From Pseudoalteromonas luteoviolacea NCIMB 1942 (GTDB taxonomy: Bacteria; Pseudomonadota; Gammaproteobacteria; Enterobacterales; Alteromonadaceae): DNA of 64,000 nt. The notes beneath the pieces were generated by a model. The model ran no database searches and was not told the DNA's origin. It was given only the letters and a program-made list of their open reading frames with translations. The stretch covers positions 1 to 64,000 of the forward strand of contig NZ_AUXT01000216.1 in NCBI RefSeq assembly GCF_001625595.1, given 5' to 3'. A program made the position numbers and the translations under genes. This document shows, one piece after another, positions 7,446-15,706 of this stretch (position 1 is its first letter; every line of letters begins with the position of its first letter).

Positions 7446-9146
7446 ATGGTGCTATCAAGAATTTGTTTTTTAGTATTTTTAACAACACCTCTTTTTGGTA
7501 GTCCCTCAACAGCATGGGCTAAAGATCACGCTAAATGGCTTAACAGTTGTGGTAATGACCGTCAAGTAGATGTAAACGATGGCAGCTTTACCCGTGAGTT
7601 AAGCTCAGAACATGTTTTGCCACAATTAGAAAATGTCACAATCTCCTCGATCATCCTCCATCAACTTAATGTTTTTGATACCTCTTTGCCTGAAGAAGAC
7701 AATGCCTTATTCAGGTTCGCTAATCGTGCCCATGTCACAACTAAACCAGACGTTATTAAAAGTATCCTACTCTTTAAAGAACGCAGTAAATATGACCCTA
7801 AATTATTGATAGAATCCGAGCGTTTACTTCGTAAACAGCCTTACTTGTATGATGCTAGAGTATTTGCGGAGGCAGATTGTGATGGTAATATCGCAGTAAC
7901 AGTGGTTACAAGAGACCTTTGGACTTTACTACCTGATATTAGCTTTAGTCGAAGTGGTGGCGAAAACTCAAGCCGTATAGGCTTTCGTGAAAGCAATCTT
8001 TTTGGTCATGGAAAACGCCTTTCCCTAACACATATCGACGATACGGATAGAAGTGGTTACCTTTTTGTCTACGATGACCCCAATATACTTTCAACACGAT
8101 ACCAAGGTCGATTAGAATATTCTGACAATGACGATGGTGAAAGACACTATATTGGTGTCGACTACCCTTTTTTCTCAACCAAAACTCCTTACAGTTATGG
8201 CGCACTTAACTTTGCAAATAAACGTATAGAACCGCTTTATGAAAATGGGGAAACAGTCTCTGAATTTCTACAAGAGACAGAGTTGTCCCAAGCTTACTTA
8301 GGAATGGCTAAGCAGCTTGAAAATAGTTGGACGCGCAGATTCATAGTTGGCTATCGAGATGAGGAACAATCATTTTACCAAATTGCAGAGACGCACTTGC
8401 CTATTGCTGAAAACCGCTCCCTCAGTTACCCCTATGTACAAACCCAATGGTTTCAAGATGCATTTATCAAAGTTAAAAACTTTGATTCTATATACCGAAC
8501 TGAAGATCTAAATCTTGGATGGAACATTAATACATTGCTAGGCTATTCAAGTGACTCTATTACGAATGATGACACTCGATGGATTTGGAACGCATCCATT
8601 AGCAAAGCTCATTTCAGCTCTGAACAAAGCTTGATGCGATTTCGTTTTTCAGTTGATGGTAATTGGAATGTCAAAAAGGGCGAAAGCGAGAACTTTATCA
8701 CTGAGCTCAATTTAGAGTACTACCTAAATACACATGACATTGAATCTTGGTATGCTCAGTTAAACGTAGCGTATGGTAAACACCTGACAGAAGATAAGCA
8801 GCTCACTTTAGGAGGTGAAACTGGCTTAAGAGGCTTCCCCGCAAGATACCTGCAAGGGGAAAAGCGTATTGTACTCAACTTAGAGAAACGGTATTACTGG
8901 GAATACGACCTTTTACAACTCTTTAAGGTCGGGGGGGCAGCCTACTTTGATATAGGTCGCGTTGACGGCAAAGCGCTCTTTATCGAAAACAGCAAGTACT
9001 ATAAAAATATTGGGTTTGGTTTAAGAATGGCACCCAGTCGCGCAAATTCTGGGCTTGTTCTACATCTGGACTTAGCTGCACCCATTAATAAACCTGATAG
9101 GGTTGATTCAGTTCAGTGGCATTTTACCGTGAAAAACAGATTCTGA
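7446..9146 (+). CDS. Omp85/BamA-family outer-membrane protein with one POTRA-like domain
   Basis: 566 residues from ATG 7446; a TTG 12 bases upstream is in frame but would extend the signal peptide needlessly. The signal peptide ends near STAWA-KDH. A single POTRA-like region follows (about 60-155), then a long beta-barrel with many aromatic strands and a terminal Phe. The motif GETGLRGFPARY (about residue 457) holds the RGF of the conserved Omp85 loop 6. It is much shorter than BamA (five POTRA) and TamA (three POTRA) and no periplasmic partner gene is adjacent. It may assemble or translocate a protein or lipid at the outer membrane; the substrate is unknown. Confidence 0.8.
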   Translation: MVLSRICFLVFLTTPLFGSPSTAWAKDHAKWLNSCGNDRQVDVNDGSFTRELSSEHVLPQLENVTISSIILHQLNVFDTSLPEEDNALFRFANRAHVTTKPDVIKSILLFKERSKYDPKLLIESERLLRKQPYLYDARVFAEADCDGNIAVTVVTRDLWTLLPDISFSRSGGENSSRIGFRESNLFGHGKRLSLTHIDDTDRSGYLFVYDDPNILSTRYQGRLEYSDNDDGERHYIGVDYPFFSTKTPYSYGALNFANKRIEPLYENGETVSEFLQETELSQAYLGMAKQLENSWTRRFIVGYRDEEQSFYQIAETHLPIAENRSLSYPYVQTQWFQDAFIKVKNFDSIYRTEDLNLGWNINTLLGYSSDSITNDDTRWIWNASISKAHFSSEQSLMRFRFSVDGNWNVKKGESENFITELNLEYYLNTHDIESWYAQLNVAYGKHLTEDKQLTLGGETGLRGFPARYLQGEKRIVLNLEKRYYWEYDLLQLFKVGGAAYFDIGRVDGKALFIENSKYYKNIGFGLRMAPSRANSGLVLHLDLAAPINKPDRVDSVQWHFTVKNRF

Positions 9147-9170
9147 TTTAAATGTTCTAGATATGAGTAC

Positions 9171-9245
9171 TGGCGCTCTCGACAGGGATCGAACCTGTAA
9201 CTTAGCTTCCGGAGAGCCACGTGATATCCATTTCACCACGAGAGC
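9171..9245 (-). tRNA. tRNA-Arg(CCG)
   Basis: Folds as a full cloverleaf on the minus strand: acceptor GCTCTCG/CGAGAGC, D stem GTGA/TCAC, anticodon stem TGGCT/AGCTA with loop CTCCGGA (anticodon CCG), T arm ACAGG-TTCGATC-CCTGT, and encoded GCCA 3' end. It reads the CGG arginine codon. Confidence 0.93.
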
Positions 9246-9455
9246 ACAGTATTAAAGGCAACAACATAATAATCATATCTTTAACGAAATACCAGCCCAG
9301 CTACAACTGTATGCCTATAATTTAAACTAATTTCTAAAAATCATATTCAATTGGACTAAGCCTCATATATTTAGCTATGCTTAGAGCTTAACAATAATAA
9401 ACGTAAATCGATTTTAGTAGCTAGGCTACCTAACATCATCTAGAGGATTTGTATT

Positions 9456-9638
9456 ATGACCCCCATGACCACTGAGCAAGTTGCAGAGTTTTTAAGTGTA
9501 AAAGTGGAGCGTGTAAGACGGCTTGCAAGAGAGAACTTATTGATTGCAAAAGACCATGACGAAAATGGCCAACCGATCTTTGACAAGGATGACGTCGAAA
9601 AATATAAAGAACTAGCGAAAAGGCTAGGTGGTATTTAA
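9456..9638 (+). CDS. Small helix-turn-helix (MerR/excisionase-like) DNA-binding protein
   Basis: 60 residues. MTTEQVAEFLSVKVERVRRLARENLLIAKDHDENGQPIFDKDDVEKY has the layout of the HTH_17/excisionase fold: a short helix pair, a recognition helix VRRLARE, a wing and a closing helix. AGAGGA (9442-9447) sits 8 bases before ATG 9456. No integrase or phage gene is nearby, so it is more likely a small chromosomal regulator than a true excisionase. Monocistronic, followed by a hairpin. The target is unknown. Confidence 0.72.
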   Translation: MTPMTTEQVAEFLSVKVERVRRLARENLLIAKDHDENGQPIFDKDDVEKYKELAKRLGGI

Positions 9639-9648
9639 GTTCTGTATC

Positions 9649-9674
9649 GCCTCGCTTGTACTTACTTGCGAGGC
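9649..9674. terminator. Stem-loop between convergent genes
   Basis: A 7-bp GC-rich stem GCCTCGC / GCGAGGC with a 12-base loop lies between the stop codons of the small HTH gene and the kinase gene. Neither side has a good T-run, so termination strength is uncertain. Confidence 0.5.
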
Positions 9675-9682
9675 AAAACTTA

Positions 9683-10513
9683 CTAGTTTTCTTCCAGCCA
9701 CTTAATCAGCAAACGCTCTAAAGGCTCACAAGGCTCTTCAAGCTGCTTTTTCTGGTACCAAGCAATACTCAAAATTAAGTAGCATCCAATGTACGCTTCA
9801 AGCTTTTTTTCCGCATAGTTTGGAAGAGGCGATTTACAGATAACATAATAAGTATCTAACAAGGTTTTCTGTTGTTTTTTAGTTAGCTCAAAAGAGCAAC
9901 ATAGAGCGGCCAAGTCAAAATATAGATCGTTGTATTGAGCATATTCAAAATCGATAAAGTAAATGCCATTGCATGTTTGCAGTACATTGTCCTTTACTAA
10001 ATCATTATGGCAGTAACGGGTATCATTCGGCCATTGAGACAATTGCTGATTTAACTTGTCAGCCAAATCATCAAGATTTAAAAAAACCGCAGCTTCAGAG
10101 AGACTATACGCCAACTCCAGCTTAGTTTTATCGAGCACGTTACAGTGGTGAATTGCGACCAATGTCTTTACAAGCGTTTCTGACACCTCTACATCATACG
10201 ATGATGCTGTTAAATATTCGAGAACCGCTATTTTTGCTTGTGCATCAATATGTAAGACAGACTGCGCACGACCTTGCTCTGCAAGCTGCTTTTGAGCTTG
10301 CAGAGCCTCATGAGGAACTGAGTCAGCAAAAAACTTGATTATGCGTTTAGTACCATCAAGTTCAAAGTAGAAATTATGATTACTCAAGCCCTTTTCAAGT
10401 TTTTTAATACTGCTTACTTGATGATTTGGGTATAGCTCTTGCAAAATGGCTTGCACATGCGCTAACTCAGAGTTCAGCAAGGCGCTTGCCTTCTTTTTTG
10501 GTATATTGTTCAT
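9683..10513 (-). CDS. Phosphotransferase of the choline/thiamine-kinase fold (probable thiamine kinase)
   Basis: 276 residues from Met at 10513 (MNNIPKKKAS). The open frame extends to 10558, but that only deepens the overlap with the upstream gene. The Brenner motif HNDLVKDN (about 169-176) and the metal motif DFE (about 188-190) define the aminoglycoside phosphotransferase/choline kinase fold; EKGLSNHNFYF is the nucleotide loop. It overlaps the 3' end of the PnuC-type transporter gene by 47 bases, so they are translationally linked. With a thiamine-binding protein two genes upstream, thiamine is the likeliest substrate (ThiK role). Choline or nicotinamide riboside kinase is possible. Confidence 0.7.
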   Translation of the reverse strand: MNNIPKKKASALLNSELAHVQAILQELYPNHQVSSIKKLEKGLSNHNFYFELDGTKRIIKFFADSVPHEALQAQKQLAEQGRAQSVLHIDAQAKIAVLEYLTASSYDVEVSETLVKTLVAIHHCNVLDKTKLELAYSLSEAAVFLNLDDLADKLNQQLSQWPNDTRYCHNDLVKDNVLQTCNGIYFIDFEYAQYNDLYFDLAALCCSFELTKKQQKTLLDTYYVICKSPLPNYAEKKLEAYIGCYLILSIAWYQKKQLEEPCEPLERLLIKWLEEN

Positions 10514-11087
10514 ACCACTTTTTGTAACCCCAACAGGCCATAATTGTGTAAAAAACATAGAGCGCCAGCGTTGGATAATAACCCTTCAGGTAATAAAGGT
10601 ACATTGAGGTTGCATCTATTAGTATCCAGTAAAGCCAATTCTCCAATACCTTCTTGGCCACTAAGTAAGTTGTTACAATAGCAAAACAGGTCGTCAAACT
10701 ATCTAAGTAAGGCAGATCTGCATGTGTATAGGTATCCGTAAGGTATCCCATAGTTACAGCAGCACAGGCGGTCACTACGATAATTAGCACGTGGCGATGC
10801 AATGACCAAGATACTATTTGTGACTCCTCATTCTTTTTGCCAGAGCGCCACATCCACCACCCTACAAAGGCCATTGCCAAGTAGTAGAAATGCAAGAATG
10901 ACTCCATGAGCAACGCGCCATTCCAGTACATTATGGTATAAATGAATGTGCTAACGAACGCAGCTGGCCAACACCATATGTTTTCTTTAATAGCGAGCAA
11001 TAAATAAAGCATTGAGAGTACAACGGCTAAATATTCCCACCCAGACATCGCAGTAAACCCTGCAAGCGTTTCGTATATCAGTTCCAT
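10467..11087 (-). CDS. PnuC-family vitamin transporter (probable thiamine transporter PnuT)
   Basis: 206 residues with about seven hydrophobic helices. The family patterns are visible: WEYLAVVLSMLYLLLA near the start, then EN-WCWPAA-VS, and ENWLYWILIDATSMYLYYLKG late in the protein. PnuC proteins carry nicotinamide riboside by facilitated diffusion, while PnuT relatives carry thiamine. The gene starts within TAATG of the preceding thiamine-binding gene (1-base overlap) and overlaps the following kinase. That context favours thiamine, with the kinase trapping the vitamin by phosphorylation. Specificity is inferred, not seen. Confidence 0.8.
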   Translation of the reverse strand: MELIYETLAGFTAMSGWEYLAVVLSMLYLLLAIKENIWCWPAAFVSTFIYTIMYWNGALLMESFLHFYYLAMAFVGWWMWRSGKKNEESQIVSWSLHRHVLIIVVTACAAVTMGYLTDTYTHADLPYLDSLTTCFAIVTTYLVAKKVLENWLYWILIDATSMYLYYLKGYYPTLALYVFYTIMACWGYKKWYEQYTKKEGKRLAEL

Positions 11088-11341
11088 TAAACCTCAGGAG
11101 ATAAGTCGCCAGATATAAACTTACAAACAAAAACACTCTTTCCGAATTGCTCGTAGGATGCTTTCATTTCTTTTTGCAGTACCCCCATCACGACATCGTA
11201 TTCGCCAAAGATTTGTGTGGACATAGTATTCGTTATTACTTGTAACTCGCCATGCTGATTTACCCTATCGATAAACGATTTTATAAAAGGTATGTAATCA
11301 GAATGAAGTGGATACTTACTGATTTCTACAGAAAGCTGCAT
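11087..11341 (-). CDS. Thiamine-binding-protein family (PF01910, YqgV/MTH1187-like)
   Basis: 84 residues. SVEISKYPL near the N-terminus and ITNTMSTQIFGEYDVVM in the middle are the conserved features of this small ferredoxin-fold family, whose members bind thiamine or its hydroxymethylpyrimidine moiety. There is no signal peptide, so it is cytoplasmic. First gene of a compact three-gene unit with the transporter and kinase. I looked for a TPP riboswitch in the 81 bases upstream and did not find one. Confidence 0.75.
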   Translation of the reverse strand: MQLSVEISKYPLHSDYIPFIKSFIDRVNQHGELQVITNTMSTQIFGEYDVVMGVLQKEMKASYEQFGKSVFVCKFISGDLSPEV

Positions 11342-11422
11342 TCAATGCTCCAAAATCTATTAACCATTCTAAATTCTCAGCAGTGTACATGTTAATTACC
11401 CTATTGGGCAAAAGAACTTAGT

Positions 11423-11923
11423 TTAGGGTTTTATATTTAAATTGTTTGCATCGTTTATAAAGCTTCTTGGGAAGTAGTTTATCCAGTCCTGCTGGTAATA
11501 GATGAGCCCATCTTCATTGATCTTTAATAACGTCGTAAAGCGCCAAGGCCCAAACTGGATAGTATTGTAAACAAAAGGGTTAAATGAGCCGTATAGCACA
11601 ATGGTTCTTTGTTGTTCATCTATTACTTGTTGTGTGAGCACAAAAGTCGGCTCATTGTTCAAGATCTTAAAATCCCCAGCAGCCCAGTTAAAGAACTCAC
11701 CAAATGCGCGCTTATTATTTACCCTAATGCCATAGAGCATATCTTCCAAAACAACATTTTCGTCGTAATATGACAGGAACTCGTCAAAGTCTTCCCTCTC
11801 TTGATATGTTTTTACATACCGTTTTGCAATTTCAGATAACGTAAAAACTCTTTCACTTTCAGGGGTAATATTACAAGCAGAGAGGAATAAAAGGAGCGTG
11901 AGCAGACACAAGTTTCTTAGCAT
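11423..11923 (-). CDS. Lipoprotein with SnoaL/NTF2-like domain
   Basis: 166 residues. A lipoprotein signal peptide ends in the lipobox LSAC with Cys17. The mature part (about 30-150) looks like a cone-shaped NTF2/SnoaL fold: a helix AKRYVKTYQEREDFDEFLSY, an acidic VVLED turn, then sheet segments ending in YYQQDWINYFPRSF. Proteins of this type are often annotated as nuclear transport factor 2 family; no catalytic function is evident. The gene is on the same strand as, and 81 bases upstream of, the thiamine unit, so cotranscription is possible. Confidence 0.75.
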   Translation of the reverse strand: MLRNLCLLTLLLFLSACNITPESERVFTLSEIAKRYVKTYQEREDFDEFLSYYDENVVLEDMLYGIRVNNKRAFGEFFNWAAGDFKILNNEPTFVLTQQVIDEQQRTIVLYGSFNPFVYNTIQFGPWRFTTLLKINEDGLIYYQQDWINYFPRSFINDANNLNIKP

Positions 11924-11964
11924 TTTTTATCCTTACACTAGTTGATGCGTACTTATTAAAACAT

Positions 11965-11992
11965 AAAAAAAGCGCCTAACAGGCGCTTTTTT
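11965..11992 (-). terminator. Rho-independent terminator of the GH109 gene
   Basis: Stem AAAAAAGCGCCT / AGGCGCTTTTTT with loop AAC, immediately after the stop codon of the GH109 gene. A strong terminator that could act on either strand. Confidence 0.88.
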
Positions 11993-13366
11993 CTAAGACT
12001 CAACAATTCCCAGCGGCTCTGCTGATAGCCAGTCCCCTCTTGTAAAGTCAGGGATCTCTAGCGACTCACTTCGGTTGGCTACTGACTGCGCTGATAACGG
12101 AGATATCACAGACCATGCGGCGCCATCATAAACATCTTGGTCTAGTGGCTCGCCATTTCTTAAACAGTAAATCATGCGCCAGAACATTAAAAAGTCCATT
12201 CCACCATGGCCGCCATTTCGCTCGGCCTCTTTACCCATTTTAACCCAAAGTGGATGATCATACTTTTTGTACCAATAGCTCATATCCTCATCCCAATCGT
12301 GGAATGAGCCCCTGCCACCGCTTTCTAGCGCTATTCGATTGGGGAACCCTGCGAATACACCATTAGTACCTTGGATTAGATTGTGACGAGAGTATGGTCT
12401 TGGTGTCGTAGTATCATGTTGGACAACAATGGAGCGCCCTTTCACGGTTTTGATCATCGTTGTGTTCATGTCCCCGCAAATGTACTTTAGCGCATTGCGT
12501 TGATGCTCGGCATCAAACTCTCTACGAGCGTAAGCGACACGTCCAAGCGCTGGCGAACTCATTGAAGTTAGGTAGTCAAACCGGTCACCTCGGTTGATAT
12601 TCATATAGTGAGATACAGGCCCTAAACCATGGGTAGGATACAGGTTACCATCACGACGAGTATGCCACTCAGTTCGCCATGAGCCGGTTTTATGCTCAAT
12701 CTCCTTCATTTGCCAACGCAACTCATGAATATAGGCAGCTTCTCCATGTAACAGCTCTCCAAATACGCCCTGGCGAACCATATTCAGCACCATTAATTCA
12801 TCGCGCCCATAGTTTACATTTTCCATCATCATGCAGTTTCTTTGGGTACGCTCAGCGGTATCAACAATTTGCCACATTTCTTCAACAGTCAACGCAAGCG
12901 GAACTTCAACAAAGGCGTGTTTACCACTATTCATGGTATCGATTGCCATAGGTGCATGCCACTTCCATGGTGTAGAAATAATCACAATATCAATATCTTC
13001 ACGAGTCAGCATGTCTTTATATGCAAATTCACTGTTTCCATATAGTGCTGGTTTGCTTTTTCCATTATCAGTAAGAAACTTTGCAGAACGTTCCAAAACT
13101 TCGCTATGAGTATCACAAATGGCGACTATTTCAGTCCCCTCAATGTAACTCATACGCTTTACATGTCCATAGCCTCGCTGCCCGACACCAATATAGGCAA
13201 CTCTGACTACATCCATTTTAGGGACTACCAGACCGATGACTGATTTTCCTTGCTTACGCGATGATTGATTCGTTAAATGTTGGGGCTGCGCACAGCCTGA
13301 TACCATACCAGCAGCTGCGGCTGCGCCGGCAGCTTTTAAAAAGTGTCGTCTATTTATTCGAGTCAT
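11993..13366 (-). CDS. GH109 alpha-N-acetylgalactosaminidase (Gfo/Idh/MocA fold)
   Basis: 457 residues. A twin-arginine signal NRRHFLK is followed by a hydrophobic stretch and a possible lipobox VSGC (Cys25), so it is exported folded and perhaps lipid-anchored. The NAD-binding motif [10 protein letters not shown] is at about 60-69. EVP (154-156) replaces the EKP of ordinary oxidoreductases. YPTH (243-246) matches the catalytic Tyr-x-x-His region of characterised GH109 enzymes, and [12 protein letters not shown] is also family-typical. GH109 enzymes remove terminal alpha-GalNAc by an NAD-dependent redox mechanism. The kinase and nucleotidyltransferase genes just upstream fit use of the released sugar. 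Confidence 0.85.
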   Translation of the reverse strand: MTRINRRHFLKAAGAAAAAGMVSGCAQPQHLTNQSSRKQGKSVIGLVVPKMDVVRVAYIGVGQRGYGHVKRMSYIEGTEIVAICDTHSEVLERSAKFLTDNGKSKPALYGNSEFAYKDMLTREDIDIVIISTPWKWHAPMAIDTMNSGKHAFVEVPLALTVEEMWQIVDTAERTQRNCMMMENVNYGRDELMVLNMVRQGVFGELLHGEAAYIHELRWQMKEIEHKTGSWRTEWHTRRDGNLYPTHGLGPVSHYMNINRGDRFDYLTSMSSPALGRVAYARREFDAEHQRNALKYICGDMNTTMIKTVKGRSIVVQHDTTTPRPYSRHNLIQGTNGVFAGFPNRIALESGGRGSFHDWDEDMSYWYKKYDHPLWVKMGKEAERNGGHGGMDFLMFWRMIYCLRNGEPLDQDVYDGAAWSVISPLSAQSVANRSESLEIPDFTRGDWLSAEPLGIVES

Positions 13367-13520
13367 CTTCGATCCTAAAATAAAGCCTATATTTATTAGT
13401 AATTTTTGTTTTTGACTTAAAATTCAAAATGGTGTCGTGCCCCTAAAGCGAAGTTCGCCCAATGATAATACAGTTCGTAGTAACGCTAACTGATACAGAT
13501 TTCATAAGCAAAAGGATGCG

Positions 13521-13566
13521 ATAAACTCATAAAAAAAGCGCTTTCGCGCTTTTTTTATGAGTTTAT
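13521..13566 (-). terminator. Long perfect hairpin terminator overlapping the kinase stop codon
   Basis: A 21-bp perfect inverted repeat (13521-13541 and 13546-13566) around a 4-base loop TTTC. The core AAAAAAAGCGC / GCGCTTTTTTT is a standard terminator. The outer 10 bp (ATAAACTCAT / ATGAGTTTAT) extend it so that the last codons and stop of the kinase gene lie in one arm. Confidence 0.85.
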
Positions 13567-14706
13567 GATTGCGCTTAATTGCGCCTCTTTATTTGCAATG
13601 TCTTTGTATAGAGCAAATTGGTTTCTTGCTCGTTCTAGATTATGTGTATCGTGCTTCACGGCAAAATAATTATCACCGTCTAAATAATCTGTCAAAAAGC
13701 GAATGCCTATCATTAATGGCATCACTTTGGCACCTAGGATAAAGCTGCGCTTTTCAGCTTCAGTAAGTTTGTCAGCTACCGCTGATATATAGCCTTTTAC
13801 AATAGCTTCAAAAATGTTGATGCGAACAACTACATTGCTAAGGTTCGTTGAATCTTCTTGTTCTGGAGAACAAAACGTTCGCACCATATCACCGAAGTCA
13901 TATAACCAGTAGCCAGACATGCACGTATCAAGATCAATAACAGCTTTAGCCTCGTTAGTTTCCGAGTTAAATAGCATATTATTTATTTTTGTATCATTAT
14001 GACATACACGCAGAGGCAAAGTCGCTTCCACAGATTTCACTTCCTGAGCAAGCCCAAACTGAGATTCGCAAAACGCGATATCGTCAGCACAAGTTTCGCC
14101 ACGCCCTAGAGGGTCACTCTGTATAAGGTCTTTTAGTTTTTCAATACGCATGCCCAAATTATGAAAGTCAGGAATGACTGTATTGAGTTTCGTAGCGTCA
14201 AAATCATTTAACGCATTTGCAAATTCTCCAAATGCGCCAGCAGCAGTTTGAGCCTTAACAGCACAATCAACTACGTCTTCACTGTAACTATTACCAATAA
14301 ACTCCAGTGCACGCCATACTTCCCCCTGATATTCCACTAAGAAGTTACCAGAAGTGGCCGCAACGTGTTTTATGATCCCTAAGCCATATAAGCCAGACTG
14401 TGCTTTAGATGCTAGGTGCATCTCTATTAAGCGTGCGTTATCTACCAAATGCTCTGGCTGAGGAAATACTGTTGTATTCAACTTTTGGACGACGAGCGCT
14501 CTATTGCCGCCAGTCAAAAGCATGGTAGTGTTAATGTGCCCACTTCCAATCGGTTTCATCGAGATCTCTTCGCCTGACAGGCCGTACTGCCCAGCTAAAT
14601 GTTCAGCGTTCGAACGATACTCCATACTTACCTTGTAAATGGGTGTAGTAGTTAAACTTACGGCTAATTCATCCGTGACGTAGTTCATGTATTTTTCCTG
14701 CGACAC
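13555..14706 (-). CDS. NahK-like N-acetylhexosamine 1-kinase (phosphotransferase family)
   Basis: 383 residues. Nucleotide loop GSGHINTT (54-61), catalytic HNDTKINN (236-243) and metal motif VIDLDTCMSG (257-266) followed by YDFGDMVR are the pattern of NahK/anomeric N-acetylhexosamine kinases, which make GalNAc-1-P or GlcNAc-1-P. The frame overlaps the end of the upstream nucleotidyltransferase by 38 bases; starting at Met7 (14688) would leave 20. The pair is surely one transcript. Together with GH109 it suggests GalNAc capture and activation to a sugar nucleotide. Another hexosamine or sugar substrate remains possible. Confidence 0.78.
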   Translation of the reverse strand: MSQEKYMNYVTDELAVSLTTTPIYKVSMEYRSNAEHLAGQYGLSGEEISMKPIGSGHINTTMLLTGGNRALVVQKLNTTVFPQPEHLVDNARLIEMHLASKAQSGLYGLGIIKHVAATSGNFLVEYQGEVWRALEFIGNSYSEDVVDCAVKAQTAAGAFGEFANALNDFDATKLNTVIPDFHNLGMRIEKLKDLIQSDPLGRGETCADDIAFCESQFGLAQEVKSVEATLPLRVCHNDTKINNMLFNSETNEAKAVIDLDTCMSGYWLYDFGDMVRTFCSPEQEDSTNLSNVVVRINIFEAIVKGYISAVADKLTEAEKRSFILGAKVMPLMIGIRFLTDYLDGDNYFAVKHDTHNLERARNQFALYKDIANKEAQLSAIINS

Positions 14707-15556
14707 TGTCTATTTCTTCTTTATAGGTAACACCAAACCATCTATCTCGTGATCGATAAACACGAACGATAGTTTGCTCTAAATTAATCATGTGCTGAAT
14801 GCAATCGGGTAGATAATACTCTTTTTTGACATCGCTGTCATGGGATTCTAAAAAGCGCTCTAATTGATACTCTAAATGTGCAAACAAAGGCGGAGTTATT
14901 CCCCAGCAGGTCATTGATGCTAGCGCACTTTCATTTATCGATTTTAATTGTTTATCATTTATCCCTGTAAAGCCACTTTCAGCGTGTTTGATATCTGTAT
15001 ACTCTTGAACCGATACAAGGATGTTATTATCAAGTCGACAAACACCTCTGTTTACACCGCCCACTTCAGACATCGTTTGAGATAAAGGATAGGCTACTAT
15101 AGCCATATTGCTAGTATCATGGTCTGCTGAACAAAAATGCTCAACGAGCTGCAAATATGCATGCGGCCCATAGTAGTCGTCAGCAGTTATGACGATTGCA
15201 TTGCCTGATACAAACGGTTTGGCACATAGTAACGCGTGCCCAGTCCCCCAAGGCTTCTTGCGATTTGCCACAAAAGTAGCAAACCTGTTGGGTATCGCTT
15301 CAATTGACTGCTCAGCTAAATCTATCTGTAAATCTGGTGGTAATCTCGGTAAAACCCTAGACTCAACCACCTCCCTCACAGACGTATTTATCACCAATAC
15401 AACGTGCCTTACGCCAGCGTTATACGCGTCTATAATGCTGAGTTCCATGATTGTCTTACCTATTTTTGGCAGTTCAGCAATTTGCTTCCCACCACCAAAA
15501 CGTGTCCCTAAACCACCGGCTAATACAACCAGTGAAGGTAATACTGCATCTGTCAT
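14669..15556 (-). CDS. Sugar-1-phosphate nucleotidyltransferase
   Basis: 295 residues. The N-terminal signature LAGGLGTRFGGGKQI (about 12-26) is the nucleotide-binding loop of the GlmU/RmlA-type NTP transferases, and ITADDYYG (about 119-126) is the metal-binding region. It lacks a left-handed beta-helix acetyltransferase domain, so it is not GlmU. The gene overlaps the NahK-like kinase, whose sugar-1-phosphate product is the natural substrate; the probable product is UDP-GalNAc or UDP-GlcNAc. The nucleotide used is not visible from sequence. Confidence 0.8.
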   Translation of the reverse strand: MTDAVLPSLVVLAGGLGTRFGGGKQIAELPKIGKTIMELSIIDAYNAGVRHVVLVINTSVREVVESRVLPRLPPDLQIDLAEQSIEAIPNRFATFVANRKKPWGTGHALLCAKPFVSGNAIVITADDYYGPHAYLQLVEHFCSADHDTSNMAIVAYPLSQTMSEVGGVNRGVCRLDNNILVSVQEYTDIKHAESGFTGINDKQLKSINESALASMTCWGITPPLFAHLEYQLERFLESHDSDVKKEYYLPDCIQHMINLEQTIVRVYRSRDRWFGVTYKEEIDSVAGKIHELRHG

Positions 15557-15622
15557 TATAAATTCACTAGCAATTTATTTTAAGTTCAAGGAGTCTACCT
15601 AGCTTTTTCATAAATTTAAAGT

Positions 15623-15683
15623 AATTGCAAAAATTGCATTGTTCCAAATACAATTTTTGCAATTTTATTGTGAAATAAAATTG
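15623..15683. promoter_or_regulatory. Two overlapping AT-rich inverted repeats
   Basis: First repeat: AATTGCAAAAATTG (15623-15636) / CAATTTTTGCAATT (15651-15664), 14 bp perfect with a 14-base loop. Second: CAATTTTATT (15660-15669) / AATAAAATTG (15674-15683), 10 bp perfect with loop GTGA. They share bases 15660-15664, so the two hairpins would be mutually exclusive. They sit between the aldehyde dehydrogenase stop and the nucleotidyltransferase start, and may be an operator or a weak terminator/attenuator. Confidence 0.5.
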
Positions 15684-15706
15684 GTCGAAACTGTCTGATA
15701 ATTAGG

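Noticed and set aside
9456-9638. Excisionase of an integrated element beside tRNA-Arg
   Set aside because: No integrase, no repeat of the tRNA 3' end and no other mobile genes nearby.
11342-11422. Possible TPP riboswitch before the thiamine operon, because CTGAGA occurs on the minus strand
   Set aside because: The remaining conserved TPP aptamer elements (such as CCTGATC) are absent and the space is too short.
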